Shown here: piece after piece, positions 38,846 to 47,642 of the stretch | Layout: each line of letters starts with the position of its first letter | Position numbering within the stretch: position 1 is the stretch's first letter | The notes under the pieces: generated by a model | The model's database searches: none | Told to the model about the DNA's origin: nothing | Seen by the model: the letters and a program-made list of their open reading frames with translations, nothing else | Position numbers and translations under genes: made by a program | NCBI GenBank assembly: GCA_963706905.1 | Contig: CAVPNY010000009.1 | Span: forward strand, 62,001 to 126,000 | Length of the DNA: 64,000 bases | DNA from: CAVPNY01 sp963706905 | GTDB lineage: Bacteria; Chloroflexota; Anaerolineae; Anaerolineales; UBA4823 | Reading direction: 5' to 3'

Positions 38846-38891
38846 GAATCGCAAAGCGGTGGTCGTTGAGATGACCACCGCTTTGCGATTC
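38846..38891. terminator. 19-bp perfect hairpin between convergent genes
   Basis: Bases 38846-38864 pair without mismatch with 38873-38891 around an 8-nt loop. It lies between the gene ending at 38769 and greA ending at 38911. It has no T run, so factor-assisted termination or RNA stabilisation is likely. Confidence 0.65.
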
Positions 38892-38910
38892 AGTAAATAG
38901 GTTGCCGGAT

Positions 38911-39378
38911 CTATTCGATCTTCAAAATTTTCAGCCGCACCTGCCCACTGGGAGTTTCGGCAACGACCTCCTGGCCAACGCGAGCACCCAGCAAGGCGAT
39001 ACCGAACGGCGACTCATTCGATATGCGCCCATTGCGCGAATCGGCCTCCTTGGCGCCAACCAGGTGGAAAACCTCAGGGTCAAAATCCTCTTCCTGGACA
39101 GTAACACGAGCCCCAACTGTAACGGTGTCGCGCTCTGCCTCACTTTCCTCGACAATCAGCGCGTATTTGAGCAGGTACTCCAGCTCCTGGATGCGGCCTT
39201 CCAGGAAAGCCTGGCTCTCCTTGGCAGCGTGATAATCTGCGTTCTCAGACAGGTCGCCCATTTGAATAGCAGAGCGCAACCTTTTGGCTAATTCGTCGCG
39301 CTTCGGGCCTTTTAGCTCTGCCAATTCATTACGCAGGCGCTCAGCGCCGGCTGCAGTCAGGTATTGTTGCTCAGCCAT
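38911..39378 (-). CDS. greA: transcription elongation factor GreA
   Basis: GreA rescues backtracked RNA polymerase by stimulating transcript cleavage. The 155-residue product has the coiled-coil N-terminus (LTAAGAERLRNELAEL) with the acidic tip region LSENADYHAAKESQAF. The C-terminal domain has GARVTVQEED and SPFGIALLGARVGQEV. GGAGGAAG is the ribosome site, and TATAAT lies about 29 nt before the ATG. Confidence 0.97.
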   Translation of the reverse strand: MAEQQYLTAAGAERLRNELAELKGPKRDELAKRLRSAIQMGDLSENADYHAAKESQAFLEGRIQELEYLLKYALIVEESEAERDTVTVGARVTVQEEDFDPEVFHLVGAKEADSRNGRISNESPFGIALLGARVGQEVVAETPSGQVRLKILKIE

Positions 39379-39463
39379 AAGCTTCCTCCAGAAATTGGTA
39401 TTATACCGGAGAATCGATCAATGGTTTCAGAAAACCAGACAGAAAACATGCGAAGCAAGTTAA

Positions 39464-40615
39464 TTACGGTAAGGTTGAAGGATCAAATAATTTTGCGTGC
39501 TCCTGTAAGGCATAACGATCAGTCATCCCAGCAATGTAATCGCAGATCGTTCGCTCGAGGCCACGCGGTTCAATCCAGGCCTGCACATGGTGAGGGAGCA
39601 TTGCGAACTCATCGCGGTAGGCTTCAAACAAATCGGTGATGATCCGCTCAGCCTTGACTGCCATGCGCACCACGCGATGATGACGGTACATGTTGGCGTA
39701 GAGGAAATCCTTGATCTGGCGGTTGCGGCGGTGCATCTCTTCACTATAGCCGATCACGTTATACGCCAAGCGCTGGAGCTCGTCCACCGATCGCACACCG
39801 CTCTCGCGCAGGCGATGGTCGGTCGCGGTGACCAAATCTGAAACTTCCAGCCCTATCAGACGACGGATGAGGCGGTGGCGAGTCAGATCGTCTAACGCCT
39901 GTCCTCTCCATCCGATACTCTCCGCCAAGATCTCCCACAAGCTGATGCCAGAGAGCATATCGGGGGTGATCATCCCCGAACGCAGTCCGTCATCCAGGTC
40001 ATGAGCGGTGTAGGCCAGCTCATCGGCTGCGTTGGCGATTTGGGCTTCCAGATGTCCACGCAGATCCGGATTATATTCGGAGGCATCGGCGGTGTCATAT
40101 TCCGATTCGTGCTTGACAATACCCTCGCGCGTCTCCCAGGTCAGATTCAAGCCGGGGAAATTCGGGTAGCGTTGCTCCAGCTCGGTGACAATGCGCAACG
40201 ATTGTTTATTGTGATCGAAACCACCGAGGTCCTTCATTAACCGAGCCAGGGCTACTTCGCCGGAATGACCAAAGGGCGAGTGGCCCAAATCATGCGCCAG
40301 GCAGATGGTCTCCTCTAAATCTTCATTGGCACCCAGGGCGCGCGCCACTGTCCGACCAATCTGCGCCACTTCCAGGGTATGCGTCAGGCGGGTGCGATAA
40401 TAATCCCCCTCGTGGATGATGAATACCTGAGTTTTGTATTCCAGGCGGCGAAAAGCTGTGGTGTGCAGGATGCGATCCCGGTCGCGCTGGAAGGCGGTGC
40501 GATATTCAGGCTCGTCTTCAGGGTAGACTCGCCCTCTGGAATCCCTGCTGTGCAGACCATAGGGAGCCAGGCATTTTTCTTCTTTTTCTTCGAGCTCTAG
40601 TCTGGTGATGTACAT
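39464..40615 (-). CDS. dGTPase-like HD-domain triphosphohydrolase
   Basis: The ATG at 40615 (MYITRLELEEKEEKCLAPYG) is chosen because GGAAGGAAAT lies just upstream; a longer frame overlaps the previous gene. The family motif RDRILHTTAFRRLEYKTQVF is present. The HD metal ligands lie in RLTHTLEVAQIG, CLAHDLGHSPFGHSGE and AYTAHDLDDG. Such enzymes cut deoxynucleoside triphosphates to nucleoside and triphosphate, lowering dNTP pools; some act in phage defence. It is translationally close to the isopentenyl phosphate kinase gene. Confidence 0.9.
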   Translation of the reverse strand: MYITRLELEEKEEKCLAPYGLHSRDSRGRVYPEDEPEYRTAFQRDRDRILHTTAFRRLEYKTQVFIIHEGDYYRTRLTHTLEVAQIGRTVARALGANEDLEETICLAHDLGHSPFGHSGEVALARLMKDLGGFDHNKQSLRIVTELEQRYPNFPGLNLTWETREGIVKHESEYDTADASEYNPDLRGHLEAQIANAADELAYTAHDLDDGLRSGMITPDMLSGISLWEILAESIGWRGQALDDLTRHRLIRRLIGLEVSDLVTATDHRLRESGVRSVDELQRLAYNVIGYSEEMHRRNRQIKDFLYANMYRHHRVVRMAVKAERIITDLFEAYRDEFAMLPHHVQAWIEPRGLERTICDYIAGMTDRYALQEHAKLFDPSTLP

Positions 40616-40619
40616 GTTT

Positions 40620-41450
40620 TTATTTCCTTCCACGATGGAGCACAGTCCCCGCCTGCGCCCCACAGAGAACTTCTTGCACCAAGCCCGGCCTTTCGCCACT
40701 GAAGATCAACACTTCCAGGCCAGGGATCTCCTGGACCAGGCTGAGCATCTCCTGTACTTTGCTAGCCATACCGCCAGTGACATCTGTCGCGGAGGAGCCT
40801 TCCAGGGCGGGAGCCACTTCACCCAGATTGTGCGGGGTGATCTCGGTTACCAGCCGGGTATTAGCAGGATAATCTGCCCACACCCCGGTCTCAATGCCCG
40901 CCAGCAAAAGGCGATTGGGGTGCAGCTGGCGCGCCAGGTGGGAGAACAGATCTTCCGTGGACAGGATCGTCCCACCACGCAGCGTGTCGAAGATGACATC
41001 GCCATACACAACTGGCAGCAGCCCTGCCTGCAAAGCTGACTTTAAGGGAGTAAGGTCCCAACGCTCTACCTGACCTCCCTGAGCGATAACGCTTGCTGAA
41101 GGCGATAGAGCTATGACCGGAAGCCCAGCCAGGTGAAGAGCTTCCATAACAAGCCGGTTCAGGGCAGAAGCTTCCCACCAAACATCAGCAAATCCGAGCC
41201 ATTCTGCTGGAGTGTGCACACCCTGGCGAGTGCCATATTTCTTGGCGGGCACATGTGCAAATGACCCGGCGCCATGTCCGACGATCAGACGAAAGCCAGG
41301 ATTCTGCCGCCAGATGACGGCGATCTCCTCCGCCAGACGAGCCAGCACATCCAGGCGCGGCGTACGAGGCTGAGACTTGACAGTGATCAAAGACCCACCT
41401 AACTTAATCAATTGAAGGGTTGGAATGGGTGAAGTGTACGTCATATTCAT
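40620..41450 (-). CDS. isopentenyl phosphate kinase
   Basis: The product belongs to the amino-acid-kinase fold with LIKLGGSLIT at the start. It has the IPK-specific loop VGHGAGSFAHVPA, whose histidine binds the substrate phosphate. Then follow GLPVIALSPSA, PVVYGDVIFD and TDVTGGMASKV. It would make isopentenyl diphosphate from isopentenyl phosphate. This is the last step of the alternative mevalonate route first described in archaea and also known in Chloroflexota such as Roseiflexus. It overlaps mevalonate kinase by 4 nt, which strongly supports the function. The phosphomevalonate decarboxylase is not in the window. Confidence 0.9.
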   Translation of the reverse strand: MNMTYTSPIPTLQLIKLGGSLITVKSQPRTPRLDVLARLAEEIAVIWRQNPGFRLIVGHGAGSFAHVPAKKYGTRQGVHTPAEWLGFADVWWEASALNRLVMEALHLAGLPVIALSPSASVIAQGGQVERWDLTPLKSALQAGLLPVVYGDVIFDTLRGGTILSTEDLFSHLARQLHPNRLLLAGIETGVWADYPANTRLVTEITPHNLGEVAPALEGSSATDVTGGMASKVQEMLSLVQEIPGLEVLIFSGERPGLVQEVLCGAQAGTVLHRGRK

Positions 41451-42397
41451 TTGATAGTTGTCACGATCGTGTTAATGGCACCAGCCGCGCGCATGGCCTG
41501 ACACACTGGCTCAACCGTTTCCGCTGACACCAGGGCAATCATATTGCCACCTCGCCCGCCGCCAGAGAGTTTAGCGCCCAGCGCTCCAGCCTGGCGCGCA
41601 GCCGCCACCAACCTTTCTAATTCGAGTGAAGAAACCCCTAGCTCAGCCAGCAATGCATGGTTCTTATTCATTAAAAAACCTAAAGACTCGATGGCGCCGG
41701 ATTCGATGGCCTGGCGAGCTGACCGGACCAGGGCCCCGATCTGCTCAAAAAGGCTCCCAACCCTTTCGGGATCGGCAAGCCAGGCAGCGCGGACATCGCC
41801 GACCGTGTTTAGTGTCGGAGCGCGAACACCGGTATCACCAATGGCGAGCGTAAACGGACTGGCAACCGAGAACATCTCGATCAGATTGCCATCCTGCCTA
41901 CGCTCAAAGTATACCGGCCTGGCATAGGCAATCACCGTGTTGTCGATCCCTGAGGGAGTGCCATGATGGATCTTCTCCACCTCGAAAGCCAGGGCACACA
42001 CTTCCTCGTCGCGCAAGCGGCGACCCAAGAACCCAGCCAGCGCTCGGATCACCGCAATGGAGACGGCTGCCCCTGAACCCAGACCAGCAGCTAGCGGGAT
42101 ACTCGAAGTTACACGCACGGTCAGCGCTGGCGGGTCTTCGACGCCAATTTTTGCGAGTACCTGTTTGATCGTCACCCCCAAGGGCTCGTCTTCAGGTAAA
42201 TCGGCGAACCATGTTTCTACGCCGATATCTGGCGCCTGAATGCGCAGGCTACCAGATGGGAAGCGTGGCTCAGCCATGATCACTGCCCGAGCCCGTACTT
42301 GAGCAACCGGAGCGGCAATGGCCGGTTGCCCATAGACGACAGCATGCTCTCCAAACAAAATGACCTTACCCGGCGCAGTAGCGCTGATGGCTGGCAT
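41447..42397 (-). CDS. mevalonate kinase (GHMP family)
   Basis: The 316-residue product begins SATAPGKVILFGEHAVVYGQPA, the classic mevalonate-kinase start. It has the ATP loop IPLAAGLGSGAAVSIA, the catalytic-aspartate region HGTPSGIDNTV and the C-terminal GHMP motif LGAKLSGGGRGGNMIAL. It phosphorylates mevalonate for isoprenoid synthesis. It is translationally coupled to isopentenyl phosphate kinase and follows the UbiA gene by 6 nt. Confidence 0.95.
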   Translation of the reverse strand: MPAISATAPGKVILFGEHAVVYGQPAIAAPVAQVRARAVIMAEPRFPSGSLRIQAPDIGVETWFADLPEDEPLGVTIKQVLAKIGVEDPPALTVRVTSSIPLAAGLGSGAAVSIAVIRALAGFLGRRLRDEEVCALAFEVEKIHHGTPSGIDNTVIAYARPVYFERRQDGNLIEMFSVASPFTLAIGDTGVRAPTLNTVGDVRAAWLADPERVGSLFEQIGALVRSARQAIESGAIESLGFLMNKNHALLAELGVSSLELERLVAAARQAGALGAKLSGGGRGGNMIALVSAETVEPVCQAMRAAGAINTIVTTIK

Positions 42398-42403
42398 TGG
42401 TTT

Positions 42404-43279
42404 TCAGAACAAATATAAAATCAGAACTACGGCCAACCCCCACAAGACAATGGCGATCTGCAACGGCCGATCACGGAACAGCTCTTCTTCCGGCGCCCCA
42501 CCACCCTGTTTGATCTGGACAAGATAAAGATAGCGAAAGATGCCGTAGATGGCGAAGGGGATGGTCAGCATCATGGCGTGATTTCCGGGCAGATTGACGG
42601 CAGAGAAGGTGTACAGACTGTAAGCGCCGATCGTGGCTGCCGATACAATAGTGATGAACTGGTCAAGCAAAGGGATGGTATAACCATCCAGAACTTTCCG
42701 GTGGGAATTGGCTTCGTCGGCCAGCAAGGCCAGCTCAGCCCGGCGCTTGCCGAAGCCGACATATAATGCCAGCAAAGTCGTGACAACATACAACCAGGGG
42801 GAGAAGCGCGCCACGTGGATGATAGTCAAACCAGCCACCACCCGGAGCACGTAGAAACTCGCCAGCACAAACACATCGATGATCGGCACATGTTTCAGCC
42901 ATTTCGAATATGCCAGGTTGAGCAGAAAATACGATAATAAAACCAGAGCAAAGGATGGGGAGAGCAAGTAAGCCAGCGGGAAGGATAGACCAACGATGAC
43001 CACCGCTGCCGACCGGGCTACGGAAACAGGCAAGACTCCAGCTGCGATCGGCCGATATCGTTTTTTGGGGTGAAGCCGGTCTGCTTCCACATCAGCCAAA
43101 TCATTGATTATATACACTGCGCTGGATACCAAGCAAAAAAGCAGGAAACCAATGGATGTTCGTACAAGGTCCGGGATAACCCCCAATTTGCCGTCAAATA
43201 CCAGCGCGGCGAAGATCAAGATATTCTTCAGCCACTGCTGTGGGCGCATCGTTTTTATGAGAGCTCGAAGGGTCATCAT
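42404..43279 (-). CDS. UbiA-family prenyltransferase (decaprenyl-phosphate phosphoribosyltransferase-like)
   Basis: The 291-residue membrane protein has about eight helices. It has the first aspartate motif NDLADVEADRLHPKKRYRPIA and a second region YSKWLKHVPIIDVFVLASFY. This pattern is that of the decaprenyl-phosphate 5-phosphoribose synthase branch, which joins phosphoribosyl pyrophosphate to a polyprenyl phosphate; other UbiA substrates remain possible. It starts the isoprenoid operon, so it may consume the product of the pathway encoded downstream. TATAAT lies 11 nt before the ATG. Confidence 0.85.
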   Translation of the reverse strand: MMTLRALIKTMRPQQWLKNILIFAALVFDGKLGVIPDLVRTSIGFLLFCLVSSAVYIINDLADVEADRLHPKKRYRPIAAGVLPVSVARSAAVVIVGLSFPLAYLLSPSFALVLLSYFLLNLAYSKWLKHVPIIDVFVLASFYVLRVVAGLTIIHVARFSPWLYVVTTLLALYVGFGKRRAELALLADEANSHRKVLDGYTIPLLDQFITIVSAATIGAYSLYTFSAVNLPGNHAMMLTIPFAIYGIFRYLYLVQIKQGGGAPEEELFRDRPLQIAIVLWGLAVVLILYLF

Positions 43280-43380
43280 TTCCGCACTGAATTATACATG
43301 CTAGTCGGGGGAACACCAAAAGGATCAACCTGGTGAGCTAACAATTCCATTAATTCCCTGCCTCGCATATAATTTATAGC

Positions 43381-44412
43381 GTGGATGCAGATACCAGCCA
43401 ACCATCACCGCGTTTTCTCATTGCCGGCCAGTTGAAGCGGGATTATATTGTCTTACCTTCGGGTGAGATTCATCTAGATGTGCCCGGGGGGAATGTACTG
43501 TACGCCGCCACGGGTCTGGCTATCTGGGAACCCGACCCGCCTCCGGGATTGGTGGCGCGAGTCGGTGAAGATTACCCTGAAGAATGGCTGGACACCTTCG
43601 CCAGGAAAGGATTTGATCGACGGGGTGTCCATGTTCTGACACATCCGGTTGACCTGCGTGCGTTCATTGCTTATTCTGAGCAGAGCACCCGCATCGAGGA
43701 GGATCCTGCCGCCTTCTTCACCCGGCGGGGGCTCCAATTTCCAAAAATCTTGCTGAATTACCAGGCCAGGTCATCAACACCCGATAGCCGCACCCGTTTA
43801 TCTCCAACTTCCATTCGCCAGGGCGACTTCCCCACCGCATATATGGAAGCTACGGCTGCACACATCTGCCCGGTTGACTACCTGACCCACAGCTTATTAC
43901 CGGCTGTCCTGCGCCAGGCCGGATTTACATTCGTAACGCTAGAACCAGCGGCTGGTTACATGAATCCTGCTTACCGCGATGATGTGCCGTCGCTGATTAC
44001 CGGGCTGAATGCTTTTCTACCAGCCGAGGAAGAGCTGCGCATGCTATTCCTGGGACGAAGCGATGACCTGTGGGAAATGGCCGAAATCGCCGCCTCGTAT
44101 GGTTGTGAATGGGTGGTGATCAAACGCGGCGAGCGTGGTCAGCTACTCTACGACAAGACTACCCGATCGCGCTGGGAAATCCCTGCTTACCCAATCAAGC
44201 TGGTCGATCCAACTGGAGCTGGCGACGCTTTTTGCGGGGGCTTTCAGGCTGGGTACGAGCGCACTTTTGACCCGTTGATGGCCGTTCTACATGGCAATAT
44301 CTCTGCATCGATGGTGATGGAGGGTTTTGGAGCCTACTATGCCCTGGAAGCCCTGCCCGGACTCGCCCAGGCGCGCCTGGATTCACTACGCCACTCTGTT
44401 CGAAAGGTTTAA
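43381..44412 (+). CDS. PfkB-family carbohydrate/nucleoside kinase
   Basis: The GTG start gives a 343-residue protein with N-terminal VPGGNVLYAATGLA and ARVGEDYPE. The C-terminal PfkB signature is DPTGAGDAFCGGFQAGY, with the catalytic aspartate in GAGDAF. It phosphorylates a sugar or related alcohol; the substrate is unclear. TATAAT lies 7 nt upstream of the GTG, so the transcript may be leaderless. The M20 peptidase gene follows after 2 nt. Confidence 0.87.
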   Translation: MDADTSQPSPRFLIAGQLKRDYIVLPSGEIHLDVPGGNVLYAATGLAIWEPDPPPGLVARVGEDYPEEWLDTFARKGFDRRGVHVLTHPVDLRAFIAYSEQSTRIEEDPAAFFTRRGLQFPKILLNYQARSSTPDSRTRLSPTSIRQGDFPTAYMEATAAHICPVDYLTHSLLPAVLRQAGFTFVTLEPAAGYMNPAYRDDVPSLITGLNAFLPAEEELRMLFLGRSDDLWEMAEIAASYGCEWVVIKRGERGQLLYDKTTRSRWEIPAYPIKLVDPTGAGDAFCGGFQAGYERTFDPLMAVLHGNISASMVMEGFGAYYALEALPGLAQARLDSLRHSVRKV

Positions 44413-44414
44413 CG

Positions 44415-45515
44415 ATGCTCTCCCTCCCAACCAACAAGATGCTTGACCTGGCGGTTGAAATCCAGCAGATCCCCGCTCCGACATTTGCCGAACAAAACCG
44501 GGCAATGTTCATCCTGTCTTTATTCCAGAGAGAAGGATTAACAGATGTATTTCAGGATGAGACCGGGAATGTCTACGGACGGCTTGCCGGCGACGGGCAG
44601 GCCCGTCCACTGGTCCTATCGGCGCACATGGACACAGTCTTCCCAGCCAATACCAATCTACACATAGATCGCCAGAGCGATCGCATTTACGGCCCGGGCA
44701 TCGGCGACAACTCGCTGGGGGTGGCAGGATTATTCGGCCTGCTGTGGACCCTGCAGCAGCGTAACGCCCGTTTGCCCGGCGATGTATGGCTGGTCGCCAA
44801 TGTCTGCGAGGAAGGGTTGGGCGATCTACGCGGGATGAGAGCGATAGTAGCCCGCTTCGAGGATCGACCCCTGGCGTATATTGTATTGGAAGGCATGGCG
44901 CTGGGACAGGTCTACCACCGTGGGTTAGGCGTTCGCCGCTATCAAATCGAGTTTCAAACCCCCGGCGGGCACTCCTGGGTAGACTACGGAAAACCTTCTG
45001 CGAACCACGAACTGGCTGCGTTTGTCACCCGGTTGAATTCCATCCAGCTACCTCAACAGCCCCGCACCACGCTCAACGTGGGAATGATCGCTGGCGGTTT
45101 TTCAGTCAATACCATCGCCGCTCAGGCGCATTTTGAACTCGATCTACGGTCCGAAGGGATCGCCGAACTGAGGAGCTTATGCTCTCAGGTCGAAGCACTG
45201 GTCGAGGAAAGTCGCAGGCCGAATGTGCACATCAGCGCCAGAGTGATCGGCGACCGCCCGGCTGGGGAGCTGCCTGTCACGCACCCGCTGATTACCGTGG
45301 CGATGAGCAGTCTTGAGATGGTTGGCTTGACGCCAGCCCTTAACATAGGCTCGACCGATGCCAATATCCCGCTCAGCCTGGGGCTACCGGCGGTGTGCAT
45401 TGGGCTGACTGCAGGCGGCGGGGCGCACACGCTCAAGGAATTTATCCTGACTTCTCCGCTGACTCAGGGATTGAAGCAACTCAGCTATATTGTTGAGGGG
45501 ATATACAGAATTTAA
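44415..45515 (+). CDS. M20-family metallopeptidase
   Basis: The 366-residue product has the zinc-site motifs LSAHMDTVFPA, GPGIGDNSLGVAGL and VCEEGLGDLRGM. A dimerisation insert (about 190-290) precedes the last ligand region GGGAHTLKEF. This is the aminoacylase/peptidase-T-like group, which removes N-terminal amino acids or acyl groups. It is cotranscribed with the PfkB kinase and converges on the acyl-CoA synthetase gene with only 6 nt between. Confidence 0.88.
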   Translation: MLSLPTNKMLDLAVEIQQIPAPTFAEQNRAMFILSLFQREGLTDVFQDETGNVYGRLAGDGQARPLVLSAHMDTVFPANTNLHIDRQSDRIYGPGIGDNSLGVAGLFGLLWTLQQRNARLPGDVWLVANVCEEGLGDLRGMRAIVARFEDRPLAYIVLEGMALGQVYHRGLGVRRYQIEFQTPGGHSWVDYGKPSANHELAAFVTRLNSIQLPQQPRTTLNVGMIAGGFSVNTIAAQAHFELDLRSEGIAELRSLCSQVEALVEESRRPNVHISARVIGDRPAGELPVTHPLITVAMSSLEMVGLTPALNIGSTDANIPLSLGLPAVCIGLTAGGGAHTLKEFILTSPLTQGLKQLSYIVEGIYRI

Positions 45516-45521
45516 CCAGGA

Positions 45522-47642
45522 TCAGCCAGCCACCCGCGCCCGCACATCCACCGCCAAAACTCCCTGCCCGGCTTGCATTACCCTTAACGGGTTAATCTCG
45601 ATCTCAGCCAATTCGGGAAAATCAGCTACAAGCTGCGCCAGGCGCAGCACAACCTGAGTCGCCGCCTGGCGATCGGCTGGCGGGAGGTGGCGAAAGCCGC
45701 GCAGTTTCTGCCCAGCCCAGGTTTTATCCAGCAGGCTGGTCGCTTCCTCTTCACCCAGCGGCGCCAGGGCAAACTGCACATCCTTCAAGCCCTCCACCTC
45801 CACACCCCCGGAGCCAAACATAACCAGCGGCCCAAACTGCGGGTCCTGGATCGCTCCTACAATCACTTCCTGCCCATCCACCGCCATACGCTGGACATAA
45901 ACCCCGTCGATAATCGCCCCAGGCGTGACTGCCCGGCAACTGGCAAGCACCTGTTCAAAGCCGATCTGGACAGCAGGTGCGTCTCTCAGATCAAGTAACA
46001 CCCCACCGGCCTCCGATTTATGGGCAATATCCAGAGAGGCGACCTTCAATGCCACAGGGTAACCTAGGCGGTCTGCCAGTGCGGCTGCTTCAGTTGGCGT
46101 GCGCGCCAGGTGAGGCCGGTTAGCGGGGATACCATATGTCTCGAGCAAGGCAAACACCTGCTCTTGAGGAAGCCAGCCTTCTGACGCACAAATGGCCAGC
46201 ACTTGCCGCGCGGCACGTTGGTCCGTGCCATCAGGGCGGGAGGCTTCTGCGGCAACAGCGCCATTTGCCGCCAGGTATTCAGATCGCTGCGCCAACACCG
46301 CCAACGCCTGGGCGGCCCGCTCAGGAAAGCGGTATTCTGGCACGTGCGCGGCTCGAAAATGCTCGACGGCCTCCTGGATTAATCGCTCGCCCATCAGGGC
46401 GACCACCACTGGTTTCTCAGCGGTGTAGATGACAGGGATAATTGCTTTGGCAATCCCACCGGCAGTATGCATGGGCGGAGGCGGCAGAATGACCATCACA
46501 CTATGCACCGCCGGATCAGCCAGCAGGATCTGCAGGGAGCTGGCATACTGTTGAGGAGAGGCAGCCGCCAGCATGTCCACTGGATTGTGCAGGCTGGCGG
46601 CAGGAGGCAGGATTTCTCGCAAGGCTGCCCGAGTTGTCTCGCTAAGGCTTGCAAGGCACATACCTGCCGCTTCGAGAGAGTCAGCGGCAGTGACCCCAGG
46701 ACCACCCGCGTTCGTCAGTACAGCCACCTGGCGCCCGCCTGGCAAGGGGCACCAGGCCAACGCCCGCGCCCAATCAAACAATTCTTCAGTTGTCTCGGCG
46801 CGAATCACCCCCGCCCGGCGAAAGGCGGCATTGAAGGCGCTCTCTGTCCCAGCCAACGCTCCGGTGTGAGAAGCCACCGCACGCTGCCCGCTGGCATAAC
46901 GCCCCACCTTGAGAGCCAGGATCGGCTTACGCCGGCTGACTTCGCTGGCCTGCGCAACAAAATGCCTCCCATCGCTAACCCCCTCCAAATATAGGGTCAG
47001 GACACGGGTATATGGATCATCCGCAACCGGCGCCAGCATATCTGTCTCATTGACATCGACCTGATTGCCCAGGCTAACCAGGCGCGACAGTCCAAAGCCC
47101 TGTCCGCGCGCCCAGTCGATCACGGCTGCGCAAATGGCTCCTGAGTGGGAAATAAAAGCAACATCCCCAGGGGTGGGACCCGGAGGAGATAAGAAAGTTG
47201 TATCGATCGGCAGGTGGGTATCCAGGAGGCCAATGCAATTGGGGCCGAGCAGGCGCAGGCCGCGCTGACGGGCAATTGCCAGACACTCTGCTTCCAGGGC
47301 CGCGCCCTGCGGGCCGATCTCGCGGAAGCCGCCGGCTGCGATGATCGCAGCCCGAATACCGCGCTCGGCGCAGGCTTCCAAGGCCTGAGGCATCCCACCG
47401 GCAGGGATGAGCAGCACCGCCAGGTCGACGGGATCAGGAACCGACGCCAGACTTTCATACACAGGCTTCCCCATCAAGCTGCCCCCTTTGATATTTACAA
47501 AGTAAATCCCACCTCGATAACCACTGCGCATCAAATTGCGCGAAAGGCCGTAACCCAGCTTGGTCGGATCATGGGAGGCCCCAACAATTGCCACCCCTGC
47601 CGGAGTAAAAAAGGGCATAAGAGAAGGATCGGGCTGGTTCAC
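45522..47642 (-). CDS. ADP-forming acyl-CoA synthetase (acetate-CoA ligase family, fused subunits)
   Basis: The GTG at 47642, whose GTGA overlaps the preceding stop, is the preferred start; a longer frame runs into alpha-galactosidase. Order: CoA-binding domain (GVAIVGASHDPTKLG), ligase CoA domains (ISHSGAICAAVIDWA, and the phosphohistidine motif SHTGALAG), then an ATP-grasp_5 domain with GYPVALKVASLDIAHKSEAGGV. It converts acyl-CoA, ADP and phosphate to acid, CoA and ATP, an energy-conserving step common in fermenters. The 706 residues match the fused form. Confidence 0.92.
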   Translation of the reverse strand: MNQPDPSLMPFFTPAGVAIVGASHDPTKLGYGLSRNLMRSGYRGGIYFVNIKGGSLMGKPVYESLASVPDPVDLAVLLIPAGGMPQALEACAERGIRAAIIAAGGFREIGPQGAALEAECLAIARQRGLRLLGPNCIGLLDTHLPIDTTFLSPPGPTPGDVAFISHSGAICAAVIDWARGQGFGLSRLVSLGNQVDVNETDMLAPVADDPYTRVLTLYLEGVSDGRHFVAQASEVSRRKPILALKVGRYASGQRAVASHTGALAGTESAFNAAFRRAGVIRAETTEELFDWARALAWCPLPGGRQVAVLTNAGGPGVTAADSLEAAGMCLASLSETTRAALREILPPAASLHNPVDMLAAASPQQYASSLQILLADPAVHSVMVILPPPPMHTAGGIAKAIIPVIYTAEKPVVVALMGERLIQEAVEHFRAAHVPEYRFPERAAQALAVLAQRSEYLAANGAVAAEASRPDGTDQRAARQVLAICASEGWLPQEQVFALLETYGIPANRPHLARTPTEAAALADRLGYPVALKVASLDIAHKSEAGGVLLDLRDAPAVQIGFEQVLASCRAVTPGAIIDGVYVQRMAVDGQEVIVGAIQDPQFGPLVMFGSGGVEVEGLKDVQFALAPLGEEEATSLLDKTWAGQKLRGFRHLPPADRQAATQVVLRLAQLVADFPELAEIEINPLRVMQAGQGVLAVDVRARVAG

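Noticed and set aside
38911..39291. 129-codon plus-strand frame over greA
   Set aside because: Complement shadow of greA.
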